Part shown: one piece after another, positions 25,231-34,256 of the stretch
Layout of the letters: each line of letters opens with the position of its first letter
How positions within the stretch are numbered: position 1 is the stretch's first letter
Assembly (NCBI GenBank): GCA_026225095.1
Contig: JAMFSC010000037.1
Span: forward strand, 1 to 64,000
Length of the DNA: 64,000 bases
Direction of reading: 5' to 3'
Source: a bacterium
GTDB taxonomy: Bacteria > Acidobacteriota > Terriglobia > Terriglobales > Acidobacteriaceae
Program-made: the position numbers and the translations under genes
Notes under the pieces: generated by a model
The model's input: the letters and a program-made list of their open reading frames with translations, nothing else
Database searches by the model: none
Told to the model about the DNA's origin: nothing

Positions 25231-28200
25231 CTAGGCGTTGCCCAGCAGACGTGTACGGGCGTGTCGACGCAGCATTGCGCGGAGGAGGGCAGCCATGAGA
25301 AAACAAACGGTGAGCGTGGCGACGACGAACAGCCAGGGGTACTCGGAGAAGATCATATTGATACGGGTCCACCAGCCGATCGAACCTACACGGTAGGAGT
25401 CGCCCCCGATGCGGTAGGAGACGAAACGGTTCCCCTGCAGAACGCTGACGGACTGCGAGATGTCGGACGATTGGGAGGTTTTGAGGAAGACATCGAGAAA
25501 ATTGGGCAGAACATTCTTATCGCGGAGCGCTATGACGACGACAGAGCGGGCGGATCCATGGGGCCACTCGATACCTTCGATCAGCGCGTCGGGCAGCCCT
25601 CCCTGGGTCTCCATTTGTCCGGATTCCACGCGGTCGGAGCTGCGGACGCGCCACCATGCGTGTTGTAGTGGCGCGAAGAATCCCTGGGTGTCCTGGATGT
25701 GGAGACCTCCCTCATCGATGGCCACCGGGAGAGAGTTGAAGAGCTTCCTCAGTGCGGGCTGATCCTCGACGCCGCCTATTACGAGGTAGTCCTTGCGGCT
25801 GTCTTCCTTCATGCCATCAGCGTCGGTGATCGACACGTTCAGCACAGGGTAACCGGTCTGCGCGCCGAAGTGGCCCATCAGCGTGAGGAACATCTCCAGC
25901 TCCTCCGGCGAAGGCTGATCGGGCAAAACAACGGCGGTTTCAGTCAGGTCGGCGAGTCGGGTGAAGGGATACCCTGCATTGGCGAAGAGCTCCAGATCGG
26001 GCAGAACGGCCAAGTGCGGGATCCCCGAGATGTCAAGATAGCTGTCCTTGAGAATGGCGCCTTGTAGATTGAGTGGGGCAGTATCCTGGCACCTTCCATT
26101 TCTTGTCAGCTGAAAGAGGAACCTCATCATCAAGGAATTGCTGAAGGGGCGAATCCCGGCAGTAGGAATGGGGATGATTGTTTCGAGCCTTGCGGAGGCC
26201 TTGTCCGTGTGCGGCACCGGAGTTGAACTGACGAAGGCCGAGTTCATGTAGACCTGGAGCGAGCTCTCATTTGCTAAAGGAATCCCGTTATAGCGGTAGC
26301 CCATGTGGAAACCGAGATTGGAGAGAGGCCGGATGTAGAGATCGGGCGGAAGACGCATGTAGACACCCATGGGGCCGGACCCATCGCCCTGCAGTTGGCC
26401 GGTCTGGGCAATATCACCCACGTAGGTAACCCTGTCGGTCGAGAGCCAACGCGGTGCGTCGTCCGGCTGGCGTGGATTGGGAGGACGGAGGTGCCGGATT
26501 GAGATGGTGTCGCCCTCGAGCATCGCACGCTGGAGCGTGAGAGCCTGGGCAGCGAGCACCGCATCATCGGCGTTGGCCCCGGTCAAAATAAGGAGCTTGC
26601 CACTCGGATCGTTGGGATTGTTGCGCATGGCCAGCGTCGGTCCATCGGCGCTGCCGGCGGGGAGATTCACCGAGGCGGGAAGATCGGCTGCGCTCTCGCT
26701 GATCAGAATCGCGTCGCCCATCGGGATGGAGCCGATCGACACGGGGAAATGGACAGGACGGTAGTCCGCGAGGATGCCGAACCAGGAGGTGACGATTGCG
26801 GCTGCGCGTAGTGCCTTGGTCGATGGCGGCGCCAGAAACACAATGCGAACGACCGGATGTAGATTCACCCCAGCATCGTAGAACGGCAGGGGTAGAAGCT
26901 TCAGGTCGTTCGAAAGGGAAAGAAGCGAACCCGAGAGATCGATGATGGAACTGGAGTCGACCTGCGCCCAGAGGGTGGTGTGCGTGGGGTCGTCGCACTG
27001 CATGGTGTAGTGTCCGATGAACTCTAAAGTGAGCTCATTGTTTTGGACGATCATGTCGGACGGCAGAGGGATGTTGGCCTCCAGCAATGCGCTGCGCTCA
27101 TCGCGTGCAGGGTCTAACCTGTCGCCGGCTATTGCCCTTTCGTTCGGCGAAAGGGCGGGGCCTGGGGCCCTGGGGGCCGCAATGACGGGAAGCGTGGCCA
27201 GGAGCGTGCCGTTGAGTGAGACCTTGAGATGACTCAGTGCAGGGATGAGTCCGGGGGAGAAATGATAGCGAAGCTTCAGCGTGGCGTTCTTGACAATCTG
27301 TGTCTGCGCCACGTGAAAGTAGGTGGAATGATAGGAATCCACCCCACGGAGGACGATAGGATCAGGCCCACCCAGATCCGCGAGTGTAAACGCATTCTCG
27401 AACTGGCCCGATGCCACAACTCGGGCGGGGGCACGGGCAACCGCACTGGGTGTGTGAGATGGTCGCACCGGCTGCGCCTGCAGGCTCGCGACGGCGGATA
27501 GAAAAGCGAAGAAGAGCAGGGGCTCGGCGATTGTGGCTAGCCGCCCTCCGACCTTCTTCTTTTCATCTCCGGACAGTAGACCACGTGCGGTCTGATTCAG
27601 GCCTTTGATCGAAAGCTTCAGGATGCGGAGCATGCTGGAAAGCGGGCGATCCACCTCTCGAGCCTCACCCCAGCCCAGCCAGGTGTCGGCCCGCGAATAG
27701 AGCACCATGGTGAGTGCCTCTTCCTCCTGCATGGTGAGCGGATCGAACTGGGCGCGCAGCACCCCGTCGCCCAGTGAGACGATGGTGGCGGGAAGGGTGG
27801 CGTCACCATCGAGTACCGGGAAGGTGAGGTTCACCAATTCACCCGATGGAATGATGCGGTCCTCTTCGATGCGGATCATGACACCTCCGCTCGAAAGGTC
27901 GAGGCTTACCCCATGGACCATGCTTCCATCGGCGAATACGACGTCGGTCGGAACGGACATCGCGACGCGCACCGTCTGACGGCGCTGCTGGCTCTCCCAG
28001 GCTACGGCAGTGGCGACGCCCAGGATAGCCATGTTAAAGAGCGTCCAGAGGATGTTCATCACGATGGTCCCAGGATGGTTGCCATCGTAAAGCCCGTGCA
28101 GAAAAGGAAGTTGGATAGGAACGGCGCGCGGGATAGCAAGGAGAAGACCAAGCAGATCGAACCCAAGCATCCAGAGGAACGGCTGCGCAATTCGCTGGTC

Positions 28201-29727
28201 GAAGAAGCTGCGATTCACGACGCCTCCCTTCGCGGTCACGTTGAAGCTGCCGAACCTGGGGTTAATCAGCGCCAGCATGGTCGGCACGAAGATGTACGGT
28301 GCAAGGACGGTCTCGTAGATCTCATTCCAGAACGAGTGGCGATGCTGGCCCTGGATGCGGGAGTTGGTGATGTTCGACATGACCAGGTGCGGGAACGCGT
28401 AGGCGAGGATCGCCGCCCAGTATCCGGGGACGTTGGTGTGTCCGAGGACGAGATAGATGAGCGGTGCGGTGAGGAAGATCAGACGCGGGAGCGCATACAG
28501 GAAATGCGACATCGCGTTGAAGTAACAGAGTCGCTGGGCGGGAGTGAGGCCCTTGGCAAAGAGCGGGTTGTCCGTGCGCATGATCTGGATCATGCCGCGG
28601 GCCCATCGAATGCGCTGCTTCACGTGGCCACTGAGACGTTCCGTGGCCAGGCCTGCTGCCTGCGGGATGTTGATGTACGCCGTGTTCCAGCCGTTCATCT
28701 GCATGCGCAACGAGGTGTGGGCATCCTCGGTAACGGTCTCGACCGCGATACCTCCAATCTGGTCGAGCGCCGTGCGGCGAAGCACGGCACAGGAGCCGCA
28801 GAAGAAGGTGGCATTCCAGAAGTCATTCCCATCCTGCACGATGCCGTAAAAAAGTTCGCCCTCATTGGGGATGGTGCGGAACTGGTTCAGGTTGCGTTCG
28901 AAGGGATCGGGGGAATAGAAGTGATGCGGCGTCTGCAGCATCGCGAGCTTCTGATCCCGCAGAAACCAGCCCATGGTGACCTGCAGGAAGCTGCGCGTGG
29001 GAACGTGGTCGCAGTCGAAGATGGCGACGTAAGGAGAGCTCAGGCGGCCAAGCGCGGAGTTGATGTTCCCGGCCTTCGCGTGCTTGCTGTCGGCGCGCGT
29101 CATGTAGCCGATGCCTGCTTCTTCAGCGAAGCGTCGGAACTCCTCGCGTCTTCCATCATCAAGGATGTAGACGTTCAATTTGTCCGCGGGCCAGTCGATG
29201 TTCATCGCCGCCAGCGCGGTGAAGCGGACGACCGACAGCGGCTCGTTAAAGGTGGGTATGAGGAGATCAACCGAGGGCCAGTCTTCGGGGTCTTCGGGTA
29301 GCGGGACCGGGGTCCGTCGGAGCGGCCAGAGGGTCTGTAGATAACCGAGATAGAGAATGATGAACGCATAGGTCTCGGCTCCGACCAGAAGCCAGATGAA
29401 GAAGAAGTCCAATGCCGTCCAATGGGTCGAGGGATCGAGGAAGAACTTGAGCGAATACGAGATGCGCCAATACCCATAGCGGAAGGTCGAGTACATCGAT
29501 ACGAGAATCAGGGTCAGAGTAATGAGGTAGGAATTGGAACTGCGGTCCATCCACATGGACAGCAGCACCGTCAGCAGGCCAAGCACAGCCTGCTGCGGCC
29601 AGCTGAGGTCGAGAATCCCGGTGAAGCAAAGAAAGACAACTCCTCCGGCAAGGATCAGGAAACGCAAAGCGCGAAGAAGAAAGCCATCGCCGGATTCGAA
29701 CTCTCTCCACAGTGGAGATCGCGTCAT
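25231..29727 (-). CDS. bcsAB: Fused cellulose synthase BcsA-BcsB
   Basis: Processive GT2 cellulose synthase fused to its periplasmic partner, 1498 residues. The BcsA half has N-terminal membrane segments and the catalytic core with ILDDG (188-192), DCD (238-240), FFCGS (308-312), TED (333-335) and QRIRW (371-375). Further membrane helices and a PilZ domain follow; the c-di-GMP motif is intact as RRQTVR (582-587) and DLSSGG (610-615). The BcsB half starts near 755 with carbohydrate-binding beta domains and ends with a membrane anchor near 1465-1490. Fusion of the two is known from Komagataeibacter AcsAB. The start overlaps the bcsQ stop by 4 nt (ATGA). Control by c-di-GMP follows from the PilZ motifs. 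Confidence 0.95.
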   Translation of the reverse strand: MTRSPLWREFESGDGFLLRALRFLILAGGVVFLCFTGILDLSWPQQAVLGLLTVLLSMWMDRSSNSYLITLTLILVSMYSTFRYGYWRISYSLKFFLDPSTHWTALDFFFIWLLVGAETYAFIILYLGYLQTLWPLRRTPVPLPEDPEDWPSVDLLIPTFNEPLSVVRFTALAAMNIDWPADKLNVYILDDGRREEFRRFAEEAGIGYMTRADSKHAKAGNINSALGRLSSPYVAIFDCDHVPTRSFLQVTMGWFLRDQKLAMLQTPHHFYSPDPFERNLNQFRTIPNEGELFYGIVQDGNDFWNATFFCGSCAVLRRTALDQIGGIAVETVTEDAHTSLRMQMNGWNTAYINIPQAAGLATERLSGHVKQRIRWARGMIQIMRTDNPLFAKGLTPAQRLCYFNAMSHFLYALPRLIFLTAPLIYLVLGHTNVPGYWAAILAYAFPHLVMSNITNSRIQGQHRHSFWNEIYETVLAPYIFVPTMLALINPRFGSFNVTAKGGVVNRSFFDQRIAQPFLWMLGFDLLGLLLAIPRAVPIQLPFLHGLYDGNHPGTIVMNILWTLFNMAILGVATAVAWESQQRRQTVRVAMSVPTDVVFADGSMVHGVSLDLSSGGVMIRIEEDRIIPSGELVNLTFPVLDGDATLPATIVSLGDGVLRAQFDPLTMQEEEALTMVLYSRADTWLGWGEAREVDRPLSSMLRILKLSIKGLNQTARGLLSGDEKKKVGGRLATIAEPLLFFAFLSAVASLQAQPVRPSHTPSAVARAPARVVASGQFENAFTLADLGGPDPIVLRGVDSYHSTYFHVAQTQIVKNATLKLRYHFSPGLIPALSHLKVSLNGTLLATLPVIAAPRAPGPALSPNERAIAGDRLDPARDERSALLEANIPLPSDMIVQNNELTLEFIGHYTMQCDDPTHTTLWAQVDSSSIIDLSGSLLSLSNDLKLLPLPFYDAGVNLHPVVRIVFLAPPSTKALRAAAIVTSWFGILADYRPVHFPVSIGSIPMGDAILISESAADLPASVNLPAGSADGPTLAMRNNPNDPSGKLLILTGANADDAVLAAQALTLQRAMLEGDTISIRHLRPPNPRQPDDAPRWLSTDRVTYVGDIAQTGQLQGDGSGPMGVYMRLPPDLYIRPLSNLGFHMGYRYNGIPLANESSLQVYMNSAFVSSTPVPHTDKASARLETIIPIPTAGIRPFSNSLMMRFLFQLTRNGRCQDTAPLNLQGAILKDSYLDISGIPHLAVLPDLELFANAGYPFTRLADLTETAVVLPDQPSPEELEMFLTLMGHFGAQTGYPVLNVSITDADGMKEDSRKDYLVIGGVEDQPALRKLFNSLPVAIDEGGLHIQDTQGFFAPLQHAWWRVRSSDRVESGQMETQGGLPDALIEGIEWPHGSARSVVVIALRDKNVLPNFLDVFLKTSQSSDISQSVSVLQGNRFVSYRIGGDSYRVGSIGWWTRINMIFSEYPWLFVVATLTVCFLMAALLRAMLRRHARTRLLGNA

Positions 29728-31586
29728 CGTTCACTCCAACGCACGTTGCGGAAGCCGGAAGACGCTGGAGCGGAGAGCTTGTGCAGCCAGTTGGCCACGG
29801 TGATGTAATCATCGGCGACCGGAGCGTCGGGAGCGTAATCGACGACGGTCATCCCTTCGGCGAGAGCCTCACTGACGGCCGGGGCGCGCCGGACGACAAA
29901 GGGCAGGAGGCGAGCGCCGAGCTGCCGCCGCAGAACCTCGCGGACATCCAGGTGGAGCGGGAGCGAGGCGTCGAATCCATTCAGGAGGTAGTATGGCTCA
30001 ACAGCGCGACCCTCGACATCCATGATGCCGTGAAAGGTCTTCTCTACGCCCTGGAGGCTGATCACGGAGTTCATATCGGGAGCCACAGGGATGAGCACGG
30101 TGGGGTTCATTCCCGCGACCCGGCGGATAATCCAACCCGCACTTCCGGAGAGATCGAGCAGGATGCGGTTGGAGCCACGAGTCTTCTGGATGAAGTCGTC
30201 AAAGAACTGATCCTGTTGGACGGGATCGAGCGCGAAGTGCTCGAGATCATAGCTGATCAGCGAGATGGGAGACTCGTTTTGTCCGCTGGGCGGGGAGAAC
30301 GTGCGTACGACGCCGGGGCGCAACTCCGTGGCGCCAAAGTAGAATGGAAGAAGCCCATGCGATGTAGTATCTGCGAGGATGACGCGTTCCCCTTGAGAGG
30401 ACAACGCCCGGCCCAGCGTGGCGACCAGGCTGGTCTTGCCCACGCCTCCTGCGAGCGAGAAGACGGCGAGCAACGGGATACCGCTCTCTGGCTGCCGCGC
30501 CGACTGGGCCTCCACAAAATCCGTGTTCGGCTGATCGAAGACCCCCTTGAGCGCAAACCATCGGGAAGCCACCCGCTCGCGGGAGTGCTGGAGGGTGTCG
30601 GCAACGATCGATGATACCGGCGCGATCGGAGTCCATGTCCGCCCGGCTGGCTGAACCGACGTCGTCGCGTGTGGAGCATAGAGCCATGCCGGACCTGTAG
30701 GAGCATCCGAGGACGACCTGATCGCCTGTGGAGGCGGGCCAGAAACCTGCGGAGGTCCGGCAGGCTCATGTTGCATCGTGGTGATATACGAGATGGGAGT
30801 CGGTGGAGTGGCGGGACGGTTCGCAGGGCGATAACCGGCTATCTCCTCCTGGCGATCCGCCTGGGTGAGGAAGCGAACCTCATCCGGCGCGCGTGGAATC
30901 TCTTCGCCCGGACGCTGCGGATTGGGACCGGGCGCGATCGACGGGTCATTGCGATCGCGGGTCTGCCGGTAACGACCCAGCTGTAGGTGCTCCATCCCGG
31001 CGCTTGAGGCGTCTGCATCCGAATCCCCTCCGCTGGCGGGCATGTACGGATCGGTGACCTGCCCCGGGACCATCGACATCGGCTGCGGCCCTGCAAGCTG
31101 GCGCCGGCGCTGCTCCGTCTCGTTATAGCGCGCAGCTTGTCGCTGGGCGGACGCATGGGCCTCCGCCATCTCACGTTCCTCGCGTCGCGCCGCAACCTCG
31201 GCAGTGGCTGCCGCCTCAGCGCGACGGGCAGCTTCGACGCGCTCTGCCGCGGCCCTTCGTGCAGATTCCTCGGCCGCACGAAGAGCTTCTTCATGGGAGA
31301 TTTTGTCCTGTTCCGCGAGGTGCTGGTTCGCGGCCCTCGCCGCCTCGCGGGCCGCCGATTCTGCCAACGCGGCTGCTGCCTCGGCTTCAGCCTGAGCCTT
31401 CAGTTCCAACTCGCGGATCTTCTCTGCGGCTTGATGTCGAAGCTTGGCGCGGTACTCCCGCCGAGACGCGGAAAAATCGCGATACTTGGCCCCATGCAAA
31501 TTCGCCCACGAATAAAGAATAGCCACATCTTCCGGAGTTTCAGATACGGCCGGATCTTCGAGATGCTCGTTGGCCTTTGAATCCAT
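29724..31586 (-). CDS. bcsQ: BcsQ-like ATPase with BcsR-like and coiled-coil N-terminus
   Basis: A 620-residue MinD/ParA-like ATPase of the cellulose operon. The C-terminal domain (about 365-620) has the deviant Walker A GGVGKT at 380-385, ADTTSHG, and ILLDLSGSAGW as the switch strand. Unlike the roughly 250-residue E. coli BcsQ it has a long N-terminal part: residues about 20-47 (DVAILYSWANLHGAKYRDFS) resemble the small partner BcsR, then an Ala/Glu/Arg-rich coiled coil (about 48-175), then a Pro-rich linker. BcsQ with BcsR organises the synthase at the inner membrane. The ATG at 31586 has AGGAG seven nt upstream; an in-frame extension upstream looks spurious. First gene of the operon. Confidence 0.88.
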   Translation of the reverse strand: MDSKANEHLEDPAVSETPEDVAILYSWANLHGAKYRDFSASRREYRAKLRHQAAEKIRELELKAQAEAEAAAALAESAAREAARAANQHLAEQDKISHEEALRAAEESARRAAAERVEAARRAEAAATAEVAARREEREMAEAHASAQRQAARYNETEQRRRQLAGPQPMSMVPGQVTDPYMPASGGDSDADASSAGMEHLQLGRYRQTRDRNDPSIAPGPNPQRPGEEIPRAPDEVRFLTQADRQEEIAGYRPANRPATPPTPISYITTMQHEPAGPPQVSGPPPQAIRSSSDAPTGPAWLYAPHATTSVQPAGRTWTPIAPVSSIVADTLQHSRERVASRWFALKGVFDQPNTDFVEAQSARQPESGIPLLAVFSLAGGVGKTSLVATLGRALSSQGERVILADTTSHGLLPFYFGATELRPGVVRTFSPPSGQNESPISLISYDLEHFALDPVQQDQFFDDFIQKTRGSNRILLDLSGSAGWIIRRVAGMNPTVLIPVAPDMNSVISLQGVEKTFHGIMDVEGRAVEPYYLLNGFDASLPLHLDVREVLRRQLGARLLPFVVRRAPAVSEALAEGMTVVDYAPDAPVADDYITVANWLHKLSAPASSGFRNVRWSER

Positions 31587-31891
31587 TGCGCTGCTCCTGG
31601 GGGTACGCGAGGCCGACCCGGACGCGATCACGGGCATCCGTAGAATTCTGCACTTTTTTATATGCAATACGATGAGGCTACGTGGCTGGTCCTCCCGACG
31701 TCAATCAATTGTGGTGACACTTAAGTGTCACTTTCAATGGACGTCCGGGGAGTGCCAAAACGGAAAGAAATCGGACGGAAGCCGGTTGACGTGACCATCC
31801 CCGGTCCAATCCTCGATGTCATCCCGCTCACCGTCCGGCAGCCCCTGGACAAGAAAGGCACAGGGTATTTGTGCTACCTTACCTTTGGTGC
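31587..31891. other. Regulatory gap between bcs operon and tRNA-Lys
   Basis: A 305-bp gene-free stretch that must hold the promoter of the leftward cellulose operon and that of the rightward tRNA gene. The only strong signal is the 18-bp palindrome at 31714-31731. I found no confident -35/-10 pair for either direction. Confidence 0.55.
31714..31731. promoter_or_regulatory. 18-bp perfect palindrome, candidate operator of bcs operon
   Basis: GTGACACTTAAGTGTCAC is self-complementary over all 18 bases. It sits 128 nt upstream of the bcsQ start and 161 nt upstream of tRNA-Lys, in non-coding DNA. Perfect palindromes of this size typically bind a dimeric transcription factor; no regulator gene is adjacent to name the candidate. 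Confidence 0.5.
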
Positions 31892-31967
31892 GAGCGTGTA
31901 GCTCAGTTGGTAGAGCATCGCCCTTTTAAGGCGTTGGTCCTGGGTTCGAGCCCCAGCGCGCTCACCA
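31892..31967 (+). tRNA. tRNA-Lys(UUU)
   Basis: A complete 76-nt cloverleaf. The acceptor GAGCGTG pairs with CGCGCTC (one G-U), the D arm reads GCTCAGTTGGTAGAGC, the anticodon loop is CTTTTAA with anticodon TTT, and the T arm is CTGGG-TTCGAGC-CCCAG. The discriminator is A and CCA is encoded. The outermost anticodon-stem pair is a T-T mismatch. No integrase or att duplication was seen beside it. Confidence 0.96.
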
Positions 31968-32021
31968 CTTCCCTATCCATTCCAACACTTCAGCCGAGCG
32001 TGCAGCCGGCAGAGCCCATCC

Positions 32022-33233
32022 TCAGGCAGTGGGTCGGTCCGGCACAGGCTCGACGGCCAGGAACTGCTCGACGAACCGGGACGTGTAGTCGCTGATCAGC
32101 GCCTCCACTCTTTCAGCAGACTCCGACCGTACGATAATCCCGGCGTGATGGTGTTTGTGGAGGCGGAGGACGATCTCAGGATCGTTGAAACTGCTTGTGT
32201 CCGGCTCCTGCTGCCGGGCGAGGCAGATCACACTCCCCGCGAACCCCGGCTGAACAAAGGGCAACACGTAGGGCCGACCACCCAGCGCAGCTACCTCGAG
32301 TCTCGCCCACTCCACCCAGGGGTTGATCCCATTGGCAAACTGAACCACGTCGGCGATGTATGCCCCACCAACGCGCGCTGCGGTCTCCAGGAAGAAGAAT
32401 CTCCCGTCGGCGTTCGATTGGATGAACTCTGTATGGGTCACGCCAGAGACCATGCCCAACGCGCTGAGGACCTCGCGATGCACGTTCACAAGCTCCCGCG
32501 CATCGTTTGAACCCGGCGGCAGGGCGCGGGTGCTGAAAATACCGCCGTGATGCATCGTCTGCATCGGTGGCTGGCCGTATTTGTGCGGAGCGCTGAAGAG
32601 GAGTTCACGATTCCAGGTGATCCCCTCGACGTGGTAGACCTCGCCCGGAATGAATTGCTCGAGGATCGAGTGAGACTGCATATCGCCGAGTTCGTCGAGC
32701 GCAGGCCAGAGTTCGTCCGCCCACGCAATCGTCCGGATGCCAATTGCAGCGGCGCTGCTGCGAGGTTTCAGCAGCCATGGACCAGACACGGACGCCATGA
32801 ACTCCCTGAGGTCCTCGCGCAGGAAGACGCCGGTAAACTCCGGCACTGCAATCCCCGCTTGCCGGGCTGCGGTGCGCATCGCGAGCTTATCGCGAAAGTT
32901 GCGGGTAGAGCTCTCGCCCATGCCCGGAAGCCGCATGTGTTCGCGGATGAGCGCCGCGGCTTCGAGGTCGAACTCGTCGAGCGCAACCACCCTGTCGATC
33001 CGATGCGTCCGGGCGATCTCCATCACCGTATTGAGGATCTCGACCGGCGAGCGGCCCTCGTTCATCGTGAAGAACTCGGTCAGCGACTCGCGCGGCCAGT
33101 CCCCGCCGGAGAGCCGATCCACCGTCAGCAACATGACGTCGCAGCCAAGATCGGCGGCCTCCCTCAGGAAAGGCTGTCCCTTCTCGTAGGTGCTGATACA
33201 GAGGATTGATGGCTTTCGTTTGAGATCGCTCAA
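32022..33233 (-). CDS. ATP-grasp domain enzyme
   Basis: A 403-residue protein with an ATP-grasp fold: an N-terminal pre-ATP-grasp region (SILCISTYEKGQPFLREAADLG), a central lid (FMASVSGPWLLKPRSSAAAIGI), and the nucleotide and metal region (FIPGEVYHVEGITWN, then RFFFLETAARVGGAYIAD, with the Glu and Asn/Arg-type ligands). ATP-grasp enzymes ligate a carboxylate to an amine or thiol through an acyl-phosphate; carbamoyl-phosphate-synthase-like and amino-acid-ligase-like branches both fit, and the substrate is unknown. It follows hldD by 42 nt on the same strand, so a role in envelope sugar or peptide modification is possible but only by context. Confidence 0.8.
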   Translation of the reverse strand: MSDLKRKPSILCISTYEKGQPFLREAADLGCDVMLLTVDRLSGGDWPRESLTEFFTMNEGRSPVEILNTVMEIARTHRIDRVVALDEFDLEAAALIREHMRLPGMGESSTRNFRDKLAMRTAARQAGIAVPEFTGVFLREDLREFMASVSGPWLLKPRSSAAAIGIRTIAWADELWPALDELGDMQSHSILEQFIPGEVYHVEGITWNRELLFSAPHKYGQPPMQTMHHGGIFSTRALPPGSNDARELVNVHREVLSALGMVSGVTHTEFIQSNADGRFFFLETAARVGGAYIADVVQFANGINPWVEWARLEVAALGGRPYVLPFVQPGFAGSVICLARQQEPDTSSFNDPEIVLRLHKHHHAGIIVRSESAERVEALISDYTSRFVEQFLAVEPVPDRPTA

Positions 33234-33275
33234 TGTATCCTCCAGGCTCGACGGCCGTCGTTGAATTTGCCGATG

Positions 33276-34256
33276 TTATGCGGCTGGTTCTACCTCGAAC
33301 GTCTTGCGGATTCCGTCCTCCAGGCTGGTAAAGGGACCCACGTAGCCGGCCTCGCGCAGGCCCTCGACAGCGGCCTCGGTAAAGTGCTGGTAACGATTCT
33401 TCAGGTCACCTGGGAACGGGATGTATTCGATCCTTCCCTCGCCATGAACCTCCATCAGCGCCTCTGCAACCGCCTTGAAGGTGCGCGCCTGACCGGTACC
33501 TGCGTTGACGATCGCCTGCACGGACTCCTGCGGGCTATTATCCAGCAGGCCAGCGAAGAAAAGGTTGATGCGGCAAAGATCGTCGACAAATACGAAGTCT
33601 CGCCGCTGTTCCCCGTCCGCGTAACCACCCGAGCCCTCGAACATACGGATGACACCGGTCTCCTTCAACTGCTTCGTGAAGTGCTGGATGACGGAGGCCA
33701 TGCGCCCCTTGTGCCGTTCCCGCGGGCCATACACGTTGAAGTAACGCAGACCGACGACGGTTGATGCGATATCGTCCATCTGCCGCCTTAGATAGTTGTC
33801 GAAGACCAGCTTCGAAAAGCCATACACGTTCAGCGGCTTTTCGTTCGCCGGAACCTCTTTGAAGGCCTCGCTGAGGCCGTAGGTGGCGGCGGTGGATGCG
33901 TAGACGAGCGGAATCTCCTGGTCGACGGCAAAGTGCAGCAGCGCCTTCGAGTAGTCGAAGTTGTTGTGCATCATGTAGCGGCCATCATCTTCAAGCGTAT
34001 TCGAGCAGGCGCCCTGGTGAAAGATGGCGGTGATCTCCTCGTTGTCGAAGTCGCCTTCGAGAAGAGCCTCCATGAAATCGAGTTTGTCCATGTAGTCGGC
34101 GTAGCGGGCGCCCTGGAGGTTGAGGAACTTGGCCCCGGTCAGATTCGGTGCGGGAGCCAGATTGTCGACCACGAGAATATTGCTCTTACCGATGGCGTTC
34201 AGTTGATGGACGAGGTTCGAGCCGATAAAGCCCGCACCTCCGGTAACGATGATCAT
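33276..34256 (-). CDS. hldD: ADP-L-glycero-D-manno-heptose 6-epimerase (HldD)
   Basis: Converts ADP-D-glycero- to ADP-L-glycero-D-manno-heptose, the donor for LPS inner core. The 326-residue SDR protein has the NAD(P) motif TGGAGFIGSN at residues 5-14, the active-site NVYGFSK (YxxxK type), and the family segments VDNLAPAPNL, YADYMDKLDF, RYFNVYGPRE and HKGRMASVIQHF. Its ATG overlaps the hldE stop by 4 nt (ATGA), a classic coupled pair. Together with hldE and the upstream GT9 gene it indicates a heptose-containing LPS core in this organism. Confidence 0.95.
   Translation of the reverse strand: MIIVTGGAGFIGSNLVHQLNAIGKSNILVVDNLAPAPNLTGAKFLNLQGARYADYMDKLDFMEALLEGDFDNEEITAIFHQGACSNTLEDDGRYMMHNNFDYSKALLHFAVDQEIPLVYASTAATYGLSEAFKEVPANEKPLNVYGFSKLVFDNYLRRQMDDIASTVVGLRYFNVYGPRERHKGRMASVIQHFTKQLKETGVIRMFEGSGGYADGEQRRDFVFVDDLCRINLFFAGLLDNSPQESVQAIVNAGTGQARTFKAVAEALMEVHGEGRIEYIPFPGDLKNRYQHFTEAAVEGLREAGYVGPFTSLEDGIRKTFEVEPAA

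Noticed and set aside
27913-29301. Long plus-strand frame opposite bcsAB (462 residues)
   Set aside because: Shadow of a high-GC gene on the other strand; no domain pattern.
31892-31967. tRNA-Lys as an integration site of a mobile element
   Set aside because: No integrase, no direct repeat of the tRNA 3' end and no atypical composition in the neighbouring genes.
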